DNA of 10,275 bases, from contig CAYYFC010000044.1 in the NCBI GenBank assembly GCA_964471215.1, positions 1-10,275 of the forward strand, in the 5' to 3' direction. The position numbers and the translations under genes are program-made. This document shows positions 1-5,326 of the stretch, piece by piece. Every line of letters starts with the position of its first letter. The first letter of the stretch is position 1. The notes under the pieces are model-generated. The model saw nothing but the letters and a program-made list of their open reading frames with translations, was not told the DNA's origin and searched no databases. This stretch comes from Archaeoglobus_B sp964471215. GTDB lineage: Archaea > Halobacteriota > Archaeoglobi > Archaeoglobales > Archaeoglobaceae.

Positions 1-33
1 CATCATAGGAAACATTACATCTTTTTGTAGGAA

Positions 34-411
34 TTAAGAGTATTTAAAGCTACCTCCAGCCAACCCCCTTGCCCATCCCCGCCTTGAAAAGTGATGTTTT
101 GTAAGTAACAATTTTATAACCCCGACTATTACGACTGATAAGAGCAGGGTTAAAAAAGCAATTAGTCTCAGCCAATCGTAATCGCCTATGTAAAGCTTTA
201 CGAGTATTTCTCTCAGGATAAATATGGAGGCTACTTCGGCCATTATGTGCAGCCTTATAACCCTGTATTCTAGGTATTCCGTGAATGCCCTTACAAGTTC
301 AACCAGTACGAAGAATGTGAATATCTGGGCAATCAGCTTATCAGGAGATCTTATACTTCCTGACGTTATGACTTCAGGCAGGGATTTGACTATTATGTAT
401 GTGTTTATTGC
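34..411 (-). pseudogene. PsiE-like membrane protein, 5'-truncated remnant
   Basis: The minus-strand frame is open from a TAG at 412-414 to a stop at 34-36, giving about 125 codons, but it has no ATG, GTG or TTG before the ATG at 241-243. The translation has the look of the PsiE family (phosphate-starvation-inducible E, small inner-membrane proteins): a hydrophobic stretch with FFVLVELVRAFTEYLEYR, then a helix ending in ILREILVKLYIGDYDWLR, then a last strongly hydrophobic segment (LIAFLTLLLSVVIVGVIKLL). The family normally has one more N-terminal membrane segment. Nothing hydrophobic precedes the TAG, and a further stop lies at 454-456. I therefore read it as a gene that has lost its start and first membrane helix. 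Translation from the internal ATG would give only 69 residues. The family call is from memory of its pattern and is moderate; the missing start is seen directly. Confidence 0.5.
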
Positions 412-502
412 CTAATGAAACAGTTTAGGTTTTAATAGACATTCGTAGACATTTTAGAGCGTTAATACCTCTTAAAGCAATAGCATAAGCTGAAGAAGGA
501 TA

Positions 503-516
503 GAAAAATTTATAAA
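503..516 (+). promoter_or_regulatory. Archaeal TATA box (BRE + TTTATAAA)
   Basis: The sequence GAAAAATTTATAAA has a purine-rich BRE-like stretch followed by TTTATAAA at 509-516. Position 541, where the base-paired GGG-rich region begins, is about 28 bases from the TATA centre, the usual archaeal distance. TTTATAAA is its own reverse complement and the other flank (GGAAAAG on the minus strand) is also BRE-like. The same box could therefore fire leftward toward the PsiE-like remnant. Confidence 0.5.
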
Positions 517-542
517 CTTTTCCATCCTCCTTATCTCAAAGG

Positions 543-725
543 GAATGTGGGAGTGTCGTGGGTGGGAGTCCTAAGGTGATGATGATAAAGGGAGAGGGAA
601 CGATGAGCAGAGCGAGATAACCTCTCCATCCTTATCCCGAACCGAGGAAGGGTTACTCCCTACCCCTTGGCATCCCCCAACCCAATGAAGGTGGACGTTC
701 GCTCATCAATGCGGACATCCGCTGA
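543..725 (+). pseudogene. Possible C-terminal remnant of a TnpB-like transposase protein
   Basis: The frame starting at 543 reads ECGSVVGGSPKVMMIKGEGT and continues to a TAA at 618-620. After that it resumes coherently (YPEPRKGYSLPLGIPQPNEG, then GRSLINADIR) to a TGA at 723-725. An ECG followed by a short polar tail is what follows the last zinc knuckle in many archaeal TnpB proteins. The final GRSLINADIR-stop resembles GRMSIKDFVR-stop in the frame at the window's right end, and both stops lie inside the shared CCGCTGAACCCC. Upstream the frame closes at 513-515, so no RuvC or main zinc-finger region is present. The call is an inference from a short, low-complexity tail and is weak. Confidence 0.28.
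691..722 (+). repeat. Subterminal hairpin of the left element end
   Basis: GTGGA (691-695) pairs with TCCGC (718-722), then a C-A mismatch, then GTTCGC (697-702) pairs with GCGGAC (711-716) around the loop TCATCAAT. This gives 11 pairs with two G-T wobbles. It is immediately followed by TGAACCCC. A hairpin next to the terminus is a hallmark of IS200/IS605 ends, and the right edge of the window has the same arrangement in mirror orientation. Confidence 0.55.
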
Positions 726-730
726 ACCCC
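718..730 (+). repeat. Inverted copy of the 13-base sequence at 10179-10191
   Basis: TCCGCTGAACCCC here is the exact reverse complement of GGGGTTCAGCGGA at 10179-10191. A 13-base match alone is expected about once by chance in a window this size. What makes it notable is that in both places it forms the 3' arm of a GC-rich hairpin plus the bases after it. Both also have CCCAA shortly before the hairpin and a reading frame that stops at the same TGA. Confidence 0.45.
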
Positions 731-787
731 TAGCAGAACAACCATGATAATCGCCATTATATATATCATTGTATAGTAAGCCTTGTT

Positions 788-797
788 AAAAATTAAA
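788..797 (-). terminator. Possible oligo-T terminator for the aminopeptidase gene
   Basis: On the minus strand the sequence TTTAATTTTT lies about 23-32 bases beyond the aminopeptidase stop. Archaeal RNA polymerase commonly ends transcripts at such T-rich runs without a hairpin. The assignment rests only on composition and position. Confidence 0.25.
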
Positions 798-819
798 TGC
801 GTTTTATCCTTTTTCATAT

Positions 820-1860
820 TCATCCGAAGTACTTTTCGCCCCTTTCTAATGCCCTTGCAATGAGCATTGAAGTACTCTTCAAATCATCTAAATCTATTAC
901 CTCTACAGGACTGTGTATGTACCTTGAGGGTATGCTCACGACTCCTGTTGGAATTCCCGATTTTGTAAGATGTATTGCTGTTGCATCCGTTGTTCCCCCT
1001 TCCGCAACCTCGAGCTGATACGGTATACCGTACTTTTCGGCCGTCTCAACGAGCCAGTTAAGAACCTTTTTAGAAACTATTATACCCCTGCCCGATGCAT
1101 CCACAACTGTTATAACGGTACCCTTACCGAGCGATATATCCATATGCGCGGATTCTGCTCCCGGGAAATCTGCAGCTATGCATACATCCACAGCCAGCGC
1201 AACATCAGGCTCTATTGCGAATGCAGATACTCTTGCACCCTTCAATCCAACCTCCTCCTGTACTGTTCCGACTGCATATATTGTTGCATCGCTCTCTGTA
1301 TTCTTAATAGCTTCAATCATAGCAGCAACTCCTACTCTATTATCCAGTGCCTTTCCGCTAACCTTATTTTTACCAATCTTTACGAGTTCTCTGTCCAACG
1401 TTATAGGTGTTCCTATTTCGATTCCCATTTCCAGTACCTCATCTCTGGAACTTGCACCGACGTCTATGAACATGTCCCTTATCTCCACTACCTTCTTCCT
1501 CTCCTCCTCCTTCATAAGGTGAGGTGGTTTGCATCCTATGACACCGTATATCTTTCCCTTCTTCCCGTGAAGTACTACCCTCTGACCGAGCACTATCTGA
1601 TCGAACCATCCGCCTATCGGTGCAAATCTTATGAAACCCTTCTCATCTATCTGTTTCACAATGAATCCTATCTCATCTATATGAGCTGTTATCATCTCCT
1701 TGAATTCCCTACCGTTCTTTATGCAGATTATATTGCCCAGCTTGTCTACCTTAATCTCATCCACGCAATCCTCCAGTTCCTCTCTTATTATATCCCTAAT
1801 TTCATCCTCATATCCGCTTATTCCGTGCGCGTTGCTAAGCCTTTTCAGGAGCTCGAACAT
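820..1860 (-). CDS. M42-family metallo-aminopeptidase (TET-type)
   Basis: A cytosolic zinc- or cobalt-dependent aminopeptidase that trims peptides from the N-terminus. Family members assemble into dodecameric tetrahedra and act downstream of the proteasome. The protein has 346 residues from the chosen start, the usual size. The metal and catalytic residues of M42 are all visible: His60 in TAHIDEIGFIV, the bridging Asp173 in GKALDNRVG, Glu202-Glu203 in TVQEEVGLKG, Asp225 in AVDVC, and His316 in YIHSP. The start is the ATG at 1858-1860. It gives the family-typical MFELLKRLSNAHGISGYE, and AGGAG lies 9-13 bases upstream, whereas the in-frame TTG at 1906-1908 adds an unlike 16-residue extension. 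It is transcribed divergently from feoA across an 87-base spacer that carries iron-box-like palindromes, so its promoter may be affected by the same regulator. Substrate preference (Glu, Leu or Lys) cannot be read from the sequence. Confidence 0.93.
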   Translation of the reverse strand: MFELLKRLSNAHGISGYEDEIRDIIREELEDCVDEIKVDKLGNIICIKNGREFKEMITAHIDEIGFIVKQIDEKGFIRFAPIGGWFDQIVLGQRVVLHGKKGKIYGVIGCKPPHLMKEEERKKVVEIRDMFIDVGASSRDEVLEMGIEIGTPITLDRELVKIGKNKVSGKALDNRVGVAAMIEAIKNTESDATIYAVGTVQEEVGLKGARVSAFAIEPDVALAVDVCIAADFPGAESAHMDISLGKGTVITVVDASGRGIIVSKKVLNWLVETAEKYGIPYQLEVAEGGTTDATAIHLTKSGIPTGVVSIPSRYIHSPVEVIDLDDLKSTSMLIARALERGEKYFG

Positions 1861-1900
1861 AGGGTTAAATCTCCTGAATAGCAATAAATCGTTTTTCCAT

Positions 1901-1914
1901 TTAGGCAAACCGAA
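1901..1914 (+). promoter_or_regulatory. Operator-like palindrome 1 (TTAGG-N4-CCGAA)
   Basis: TTAGGCAAACCGAA is an inverted repeat with one mismatched arm position (TTAGG against CCGAA) and a 4-base spacer. It lies just upstream of the feoA TATA box, overlapping its BRE region. The TTAGG half-site is that of the DtxR-family iron box, and a DtxR-family gene is the second gene of this operon. The binding role is inferred. Confidence 0.5.
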
Positions 1915-1917
1915 AAG

Positions 1918-1926
1918 TTTAAATAT
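1918..1926 (+). promoter_or_regulatory. TATA box of the feoA-dtxR operon
   Basis: TTTAAATAT, preceded by the BRE-like CCGAAAAG, is centred about 26 bases upstream of the feoA ATG at 1948. Transcription would then begin at or next to the start codon, giving a leaderless message. There is no good ribosome site before this ATG, which agrees. Confidence 0.55.
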
Positions 1927-1928
1927 AT

Positions 1929-1942
1929 TTAGGGAGTCCTAA
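1929..1942 (+). promoter_or_regulatory. Operator-like palindrome 2 (TTAGG-N4-CCTAA)
   Basis: TTAGGGAGTCCTAA has perfect 5-base arms around a 4-base spacer. It lies between the TATA box and the feoA start, exactly 28 bases after palindrome 1, so both would lie on a similar face of the helix relative to the promoter. A repressor here would block polymerase loading. The design parallels autoregulation by MDR1, a DtxR-family repressor of Archaeoglobus fulgidus (from memory of the literature). Confidence 0.55.
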
Positions 1943-1947
1943 TTTCG

Positions 1948-2187
1948 ATGAGCCTAAAAGCAAACGTAAAACCACTGGCTCTGCTCGACGAGGGAAGCGA
2001 GGGCATAGTTGTCGATGTAATTGGAGGCAGGGGTGCTATGAGGAATCTGCTGGCACTCGGAATCGTACCTGGCATAAAGATTAAGGTTTTGGGGAATAGA
2101 GGTGGAACCCTTCTCGTTCTGATAAACGGATCGAAATTTGTAATCGGAAGAGGACTGGCAATGAAGGTGATCGTACATGCTAAGTAG
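1948..2187 (+). CDS. feoA: FeoA-family SH3-like protein (first copy)
   Basis: A 79-residue FeoA-domain protein. FeoA proteins are small cytosolic SH3-like beta barrels that assist the FeoB ferrous iron transporter. The family pattern is clear: an N-terminal LALLDEGSEGIVVDVIGG strand pair, the central RNLLALGIVPGIKIKVLGN turn, and the C-terminal strand LLVLINGSKFVIGRGLAMKV. It differs strongly from the second FeoA at 5349, so it is not a recent duplicate. It overlaps the downstream regulator gene by 11 bases, so the two are translationally coupled. A lone feoA next to a DtxR-type regulator, away from feoB, suggests a regulatory or auxiliary role in iron handling rather than a core transporter subunit. 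That role is inferred. Confidence 0.92.
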   Translation: MSLKANVKPLALLDEGSEGIVVDVIGGRGAMRNLLALGIVPGIKIKVLGNRGGTLLVLINGSKFVIGRGLAMKVIVHAK

Positions 2188-2635
2188 GAGAATTGAAGAT
2201 TATTTGGAGGCGATATATGAGCTGTGCGATAAAAACGGATTTACAAGGGTTAAGGAGATAGCCAAGAGGTTAAATGTAAAACCGGCAACGGTTTCTGAAA
2301 TGCTCGAAAAGCTATCGAAGAATGGATTTGTAATATATAAAAAGAGGCTTTACGTAACGTTAACCGATAAAGGAAAGGAGGTTGCGAGATCTGTTAAGGA
2401 GAGAAGGGAAATACTTGTGAAGTTCTTAACGACGCTCGGTGTTTCCAAGGATATAGCCGAAGAGGATGCATGCATGATAGAACACGTACTCCATCCAGAA
2501 ACCGTAAGACAACTCAAGAATTTCGTTAAGTTTATTGAAGAAAGTCCTGTTCTGGAGCCTAAGTGGCTCATACATTTCAGAGAATTTTGCAAAACAGGTG
2601 TTCACCCATGCGACAGGGTTAGGCAGAAGGCATGA
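2177..2635 (+). CDS. DtxR/MntR-family metal-dependent transcriptional repressor
   Basis: A 152-residue regulator with an N-terminal winged helix-turn-helix (roughly 1-65; recognition region RVKEIAKRLNVKPATVSEML) and a helical dimerisation and metal-binding domain (about 70-135). By my alignment to MntR, metal ligands Asp8, Glu11, Glu102 and His103 are kept, but the MntR position Glu99 is Cys99, inside EDACMIEHVL. That matches the Cys-x-x-Glu-His of DtxR/IdeR and points to Fe(II) rather than Mn(II). The His77 equivalent is Arg77, so one ancillary ligand seems to be absent. There is no C-terminal SH3 domain in this protein. Its tail has Cys138, His143 and Cys145. AAGGTGA lies six bases before the ATG, inside the end of feoA. 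It most likely represses its own operon, and perhaps the second feo operon, when iron is replete. Confidence 0.92.
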   Translation: MLSRRIEDYLEAIYELCDKNGFTRVKEIAKRLNVKPATVSEMLEKLSKNGFVIYKKRLYVTLTDKGKEVARSVKERREILVKFLTTLGVSKDIAEEDACMIEHVLHPETVRQLKNFVKFIEESPVLEPKWLIHFREFCKTGVHPCDRVRQKA

Positions 2636-2914
2636 TCAAACAGTAGTCTCATAACAGCATATCATATTTCTTATCCTCTTGATGAATCTCGGACATTCAG
2701 AGCATTCGGATGGTAAGATTACAAATCCGTCCTCGGGGCACGTCAAGACTTCTATCGAAACTATTCTGTACCTTGGCATAGTTGGTTTTTGATTGAATAT
2801 CCTTTCGAACTCCTTTAACGTCAACACGGGCGCAAGCGGATCCTCGAGGTCTATTACAAGCTGAATTGTTCTTATGGGTGTATACCTAATTCTGACAGCT
2901 TTATCCAATTTCAT
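2636..2914 (-). CDS. Small cysteine-containing protein of unknown function
   Basis: I do not recognise a family. From the ATG at 2912-2914 it has 92 residues; a GTG at 2921-2923 would add three. The N-terminal half is mixed strand and helix. The C-terminal third holds five cysteines at 59, 71, 74, 86 and 87 (C-x11-C-x2-C-x11-CC), which could bind a metal or form a small cluster, in the region TCPEDGFVIL to MICC. It is the last gene of the actin-like operon and overlaps the preceding gene by 14 bases (23 with the GTG), so co-translation is likely. Its stop directly abuts the stop of the DtxR-family gene, the two forming the palindrome TGATCA, and no terminator separates the converging genes. 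Whether it works with the actin homologue is unknown; only the arrangement suggests it. Confidence 0.75.
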   Translation of the reverse strand: MKLDKAVRIRYTPIRTIQLVIDLEDPLAPVLTLKEFERIFNQKPTMPRYRIVSIEVLTCPEDGFVILPSECSECPRFIKRIRNMICCYETTV

Positions 2915-3497
2915 CTCTTCCACGCTCTTTCAGAATATCGATCCACGGGTTGTCCTGCATATAAGATGGAAGATCAGATGATACCTCTTCCTTAATAACT
3001 ACTTCCTGTATCTTCACACCACTCCTGACGATTTCTCTTATCTGGGATTCAATCCTGTATACAGTTTCCTCGAGAACCTTAAGTCTGCTTAAGATCTCTC
3101 TTATTTCCTTTATAACCTCGACGTCCAGCAGAATCTTTGACTTGGATTTCTTAGCGGGCAATATCTCCTTTATCTCCCTTTCATCCAAAACTATCAGCCC
3201 TATCTTCATTCTTCTAAGTATCTCGCTATCTATAAGAGTTGCAAAGAGGCTCGGAACTACCATGTATACCTTATCGCATTGATTTCTAAGAGCTGATGTC
3301 TCCATTATAAATCTCATCAGCTCATTTTTGTTCTTTAAAGCTTCAACTGGCATGACGTTTATAAATACTGTCTCCTCCCCATCGGTAAATGCGAGGGATG
3401 GCTTGAACTCGAGATGTCTGAGTTCATCCTCATCAATCTCCACAAATCCCTTATTCATGAAGTATTCCCTGATTCTCTCAATCCTTTCCACGCCCAT
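2901..3497 (-). CDS. Coiled-coil protein encoded with an actin homologue
   Basis: A 198-residue protein of no recognised function. Residues 1-115 form an alpha/beta domain with strands FTDGEETVFINVM, DKVYMVVPS and KIGLIVLDE. This layout recalls restriction-endonuclease-like folds but lacks a convincing catalytic D...ExK set. Residues 125-158 are a heptad-rich helix (VIKEIREILSRLKVLEETVY, continuing to IREIV), a probable coiled coil. After a short linker there is a conserved-looking tail, LPSYMQDNPWIDILKERGRD (176-195), with an amphipathic character. The start is two bases after the actin-like stop (TAG-AT-ATG), so the genes are tightly coupled. Small coiled-coil proteins beside archaeal actins are known to control filaments, arcadin-2 with crenactin being the example. 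By analogy the tail could dock on the actin-like protein, but this is inference. Confidence 0.8.
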   Translation of the reverse strand: MGVERIERIREYFMNKGFVEIDEDELRHLEFKPSLAFTDGEETVFINVMPVEALKNKNELMRFIMETSALRNQCDKVYMVVPSLFATLIDSEILRRMKIGLIVLDEREIKEILPAKKSKSKILLDVEVIKEIREILSRLKVLEETVYRIESQIREIVRSGVKIQEVVIKEEVSSDLPSYMQDNPWIDILKERGRDEIG

Positions 3498-3499
3498 AT

Positions 3500-4774
3500 C
3501 TACTCACTGAGTTTCAACCAACCTTCCATTCTTTCCCAGCTCCATTCGTATCTGTCAGGAACTGCGTATCCGTAAACTATGCATCCCCTCCACACGCTGT
3601 ACTTTGGTTCTGATGCCATTTCCACATTAACATCTTCTATTCCGTTTTCCTTTAAAAGAAGCTTTATCTTGGTTACAGAATCTACAGCGGTCGGTTTGAA
3701 TTCGTCCGGAGCGTTCCACTGGAAGTTTCCTCCTGATAGAAGTATATGTTTGTAGAGATAAGGCTGAAGCTCTATCGGACATCTCTCCGCCGATTCGACT
3801 ATTGCTTCGCCAAGGTCTATCATACCCCTGAACAGTACATCTCCAACCTTTACATCGCTTGGTCTGGGCATTCCCCTTTTGAAATAACTGTTGAATATTT
3901 CATGATTAGGGTTGAATATGTATTCCCCTATTAGAAACCTCGTCCAGGATTCAGATCCCAGATCTATTACTATCCTCGTATTCTTGATTCTAAATCTAAC
4001 CCTGTACCTGTCTGGATCACTTTTCGCTTCTCTTATAGCCTTTTCAAGGTCCCTTGGTATGAGTCCTATGTTTTCCTTGACCATTGTAACTACGGCTTCC
4101 TCCTTGGCAAGATCTCCGTATCCTGCATCCTTCAAGATCTCGCTTGTTAACGTGTTGGCGTCTCCTCCTCCCCTGTTAAGGGCTATGATAGCATTTCTAA
4201 TCGGATACCTCGATATTGGGCATATCTGCGTATTTCCATGCCCACTTTCGATTACTATACATGTGGGAACCTTATGAGCTATTGCAACGGCCAAAGGCTG
4301 GGATATAATGGTAATAGCTCTGATAAGCCTTTCCTCTTCGTTTATTTCTCTGTGTATGTCGAATATCTTCTCATACATGTACTTGGGGGCCACCGCCGAA
4401 AGAGCTGCGACGACGTAGAATCCCTTGAATTCTGGATCGACTGGTCTGAACTGCTCAAGCCCGTATCTTGTTAGCTCGTATATAACCTTCCAGGCCTTTC
4501 TGTCGTTTAGAGGTATTATACCGTCCTTCATCGGATAAACTAGCCTTGAGCTTAAATCCTCTCTTGCCTCAAGATAAAGAGGTACTTCCTTTCCGACTAT
4601 TACATCCTTTGTAACCCCTGTAATCCTGTACATTATCGAATCCTTATCCGGGAAGTATCCTCTGTTTTCTACCATCTCAGGCTTCTCTCCGAGCGTTATA
4701 GGTCCGTATTTGTAGTAAGATGTTCCGTAATCCTCTCCAAACACATACTTCTTCTTATATCTCTCCTCATTCAT
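3500..4774 (-). CDS. Actin/Arp-family ATPase (archaeal actin homologue)
   Basis: A 424-residue member of the actin superfamily that resembles actin and Arps more than MreB or ParM. Visible motifs in order: phosphate-1 loop GEDYGTSYYKYG (13-24), connect-1 with SQPLAVAIAH (158-167), phosphate-2 loop CIVIESGHGNTQI (172-184), the actin-like GGGDANTLTSEILKDAGYG (202-220), the segment AIVESAERCPIELQPYLYKH leading into the adenosine motif ILLSGGNFQWNAP (344-356), and the near-C-terminal WRGCIVYG (395-402). By hand alignment Gln159 matches actin Gln137, while actin Asp154, Asp157 and His161 become Glu176, His179 and Gln183. Hydrolysis may therefore be slow or differently tuned. Actin-family proteins usually form ATP-dependent filaments for shape or trafficking, and that role is inferred here. 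It heads a three-gene operon. The start is supported by a TATA-like box about 27 bases upstream. Confidence 0.9.
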   Translation of the reverse strand: MNEERYKKKYVFGEDYGTSYYKYGPITLGEKPEMVENRGYFPDKDSIMYRITGVTKDVIVGKEVPLYLEAREDLSSRLVYPMKDGIIPLNDRKAWKVIYELTRYGLEQFRPVDPEFKGFYVVAALSAVAPKYMYEKIFDIHREINEEERLIRAITIISQPLAVAIAHKVPTCIVIESGHGNTQICPISRYPIRNAIIALNRGGGDANTLTSEILKDAGYGDLAKEEAVVTMVKENIGLIPRDLEKAIREAKSDPDRYRVRFRIKNTRIVIDLGSESWTRFLIGEYIFNPNHEIFNSYFKRGMPRPSDVKVGDVLFRGMIDLGEAIVESAERCPIELQPYLYKHILLSGGNFQWNAPDEFKPTAVDSVTKIKLLLKENGIEDVNVEMASEPKYSVWRGCIVYGYAVPDRYEWSWERMEGWLKLSE

Positions 4775-4796
4775 AATCTATAAATCGTATTCTTAT

Positions 4797-4814
4797 CTTT
4801 TAAAATAATTTTTC
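4797..4814 (-). promoter_or_regulatory. Promoter of the actin-like operon
   Basis: On the minus strand the sequence AAAAATTATTTTAAAAGA contains TTTTAAAA at 4798-4805, centred about 27 bases before the ATG at 4774. A BRE-like GAAAA precedes it. The spacing implies a leaderless transcript, and no ribosome site is seen before this ATG. Confidence 0.4.
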
Positions 4815-5074
4815 AAATCCAGGGAAAAGGGGATTTAAAGGTTTTGTTAGATGCCGTTATAGAGTTCATAGGGATATACTGGAATTAAGTTTTTTAAATT
4901 TCGATGTAATTGAAGACATAAATTTGATTGTAAATGTATGTTTTAAGGTAAGATGAGAGAAGTCAGGGATTCCCATGAAAAAGGAGAAAGTCTAATGATA
5001 TACTCCCCAATAAAAAGAGAGTTATTGAATTAAGAACATAGTGTAGGTATGAATTACTCACACGTTGTCCAAAC

Positions 5075-5088
5075 ACCTAACAATAGGT
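5075..5088. repeat. Inverted repeat ACCTA-N4-TAGGT
   Basis: ACCTAACAATAGGT has perfect 5-base arms and a 4-base spacer. The arms are the iron-box half-site turned inside out (TAGGT outward rather than inward). It is 261 bases from the feoA start. A regulatory role is possible but not supported beyond the symmetry. Confidence 0.3.
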
Positions 5089-5235
5089 ATGATCAGATCT
5101 GCTGTACGAGTTTCAGCGGTAATATACAAATAAGTCTTTAAACCGGAATGAGCTTAAAATTGTACTTATGCCGATCTCAAATTTTCACACAATCTGTAAA
5201 TATTATTACTCATTCAGATTTTAATTTTTCGCAGA

Positions 5236-5260
5236 AAAATGGATCTCCAAACTCCATTTT
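5236..5260. repeat. Hairpin with 8-base arms upstream of feoA
   Basis: AAAATGGA (5236-5243) and TCCATTTT (5253-5260) are perfect inverted arms around a 9-base loop. It lies 23 bases upstream of the 19-base iron-box-like palindrome. It could be a terminator for an upstream transcript, ending in TTTT, or a protein-binding site. Confidence 0.35.
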
Positions 5261-5282
5261 AGTCGTATCTTAACGTTTTAGA

Positions 5283-5301
5283 TTTGGTTTCAAAAACCTA
5301 A
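5283..5301 (+). promoter_or_regulatory. 19-base iron-box-like palindrome upstream of feoAB
   Basis: TTTGGTTTCAAAAACCTAA is an inverted repeat with mismatches only at the third position of the arms and at the centre (TTNGGTTT-NNN-AAACCNAA). It has the 19-base length and half-site order of the classical DtxR/IdeR box (TTAGGTTAG...CTAACCTAA). It lies 18-36 bases upstream of the feoA TATA box. The neighbouring DtxR-family protein is the obvious candidate ligand. The half-site spacing (N9) differs from that at the feoA-dtxR promoter (N4). Confidence 0.5.
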
Positions 5302-5318
5302 TTTTATTAGAGTCAACT

Positions 5319-5326
5319 ATTTATAC
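5319..5326 (+). promoter_or_regulatory. TATA box of the feoA-feoB operon
   Basis: ATTTATAC is centred about 26 bases before the feoA ATG at 5349, so transcription would start at the start codon. No ribosome site precedes this ATG, in keeping with a leaderless message, whereas the downstream genes of the operon do have them. Confidence 0.45.

Larger units (their letters stand above)
541..730 (+). ncRNA. Candidate structured RNA (omega-RNA-like or element 3' end)
   Basis: This stretch can fold extensively. GGGTGGGAGT (560-569) pairs with ACTCCC-T-ACCC (655-665), 10 pairs with one bulged T at 661. GGAGAGG (591-597) pairs with CCTCTCC (621-627), extended by GATAA (584-588) with TTATC (632-636). 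AACC (640-643) can pair with GGTT (651-654). A final hairpin covers 691-722. GGG at 541-543 can also pair with CCC at 681-683. A TATA box lies at the right distance upstream, and no intact reading frame of meaningful length covers the stretch. The last bases (TCCGCTGAACCCC, 718-730) recur inverted at 10179-10191. Together this suggests the 3' end of an IS200/IS605-type tnpB locus, where the guide RNA scaffold overlaps the end of the gene, or an independent RNA derived from one. An unrelated structured RNA is also possible. The 3' end is not defined. Confidence 0.4.
4775..5282. other. AT-rich spacer without a supported gene
   Basis: Between the divergent actin-like and feoA starts there are 574 bases, unusually long for this compact window. 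I see no frame over about 40 codons with recognisable protein character on either strand. The visible structures are two inverted repeats and two copies of TAGGTATGA at 5044-5052 and 5084-5092. It may hold decayed genes, long regulatory DNA or a small RNA; none can be shown. Confidence 0.5.

Noticed and set aside
224..415. Open frame of 63 codons on the plus strand opposite the PsiE-like remnant
   Set aside because: The minus-strand reading has clear membrane-protein pattern; the plus-strand one looks like its shadow.
541..690. Signal recognition particle RNA or RNase P RNA
   Set aside because: The multi-branched fold and GAGGAAGG at 644-651 suggested it, but the conserved helix 8 sequence of SRP RNA and the conserved core elements of RNase P RNA are absent.
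576..725. C/D box guide RNA (GTGATGA at 576-582 as box C, CTGA at 722-725 as box D)
   Set aside because: The boxes are about 140 bases apart, far beyond the usual archaeal size of around 60, and the intervening strong helices would block guide function.
970..1881. Long open frame of about 300 codons on the plus strand
   Set aside because: It is antisense to the M42 aminopeptidase gene, whose catalytic residues are all intact; the product is Cys/Tyr/Ser/Leu-rich with no domain pattern.
3912..4277. Open frame of 121 codons on the plus strand
   Set aside because: It lies antisense within the actin homologue, with low-complexity serine/leucine content and no ribosome site or promoter.
4953..5033. 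26-codon ATG frame in the long spacer
   Set aside because: No promoter, good ribosome site or recognisable pattern; frames this short are expected by chance in AT-rich DNA.
5044..5092. Direct repeat TAGGTATGA, two copies 40 bases apart
   Set aside because: A 9-base repeat within a spacer of this length is close to chance expectation, and no further copies were seen.
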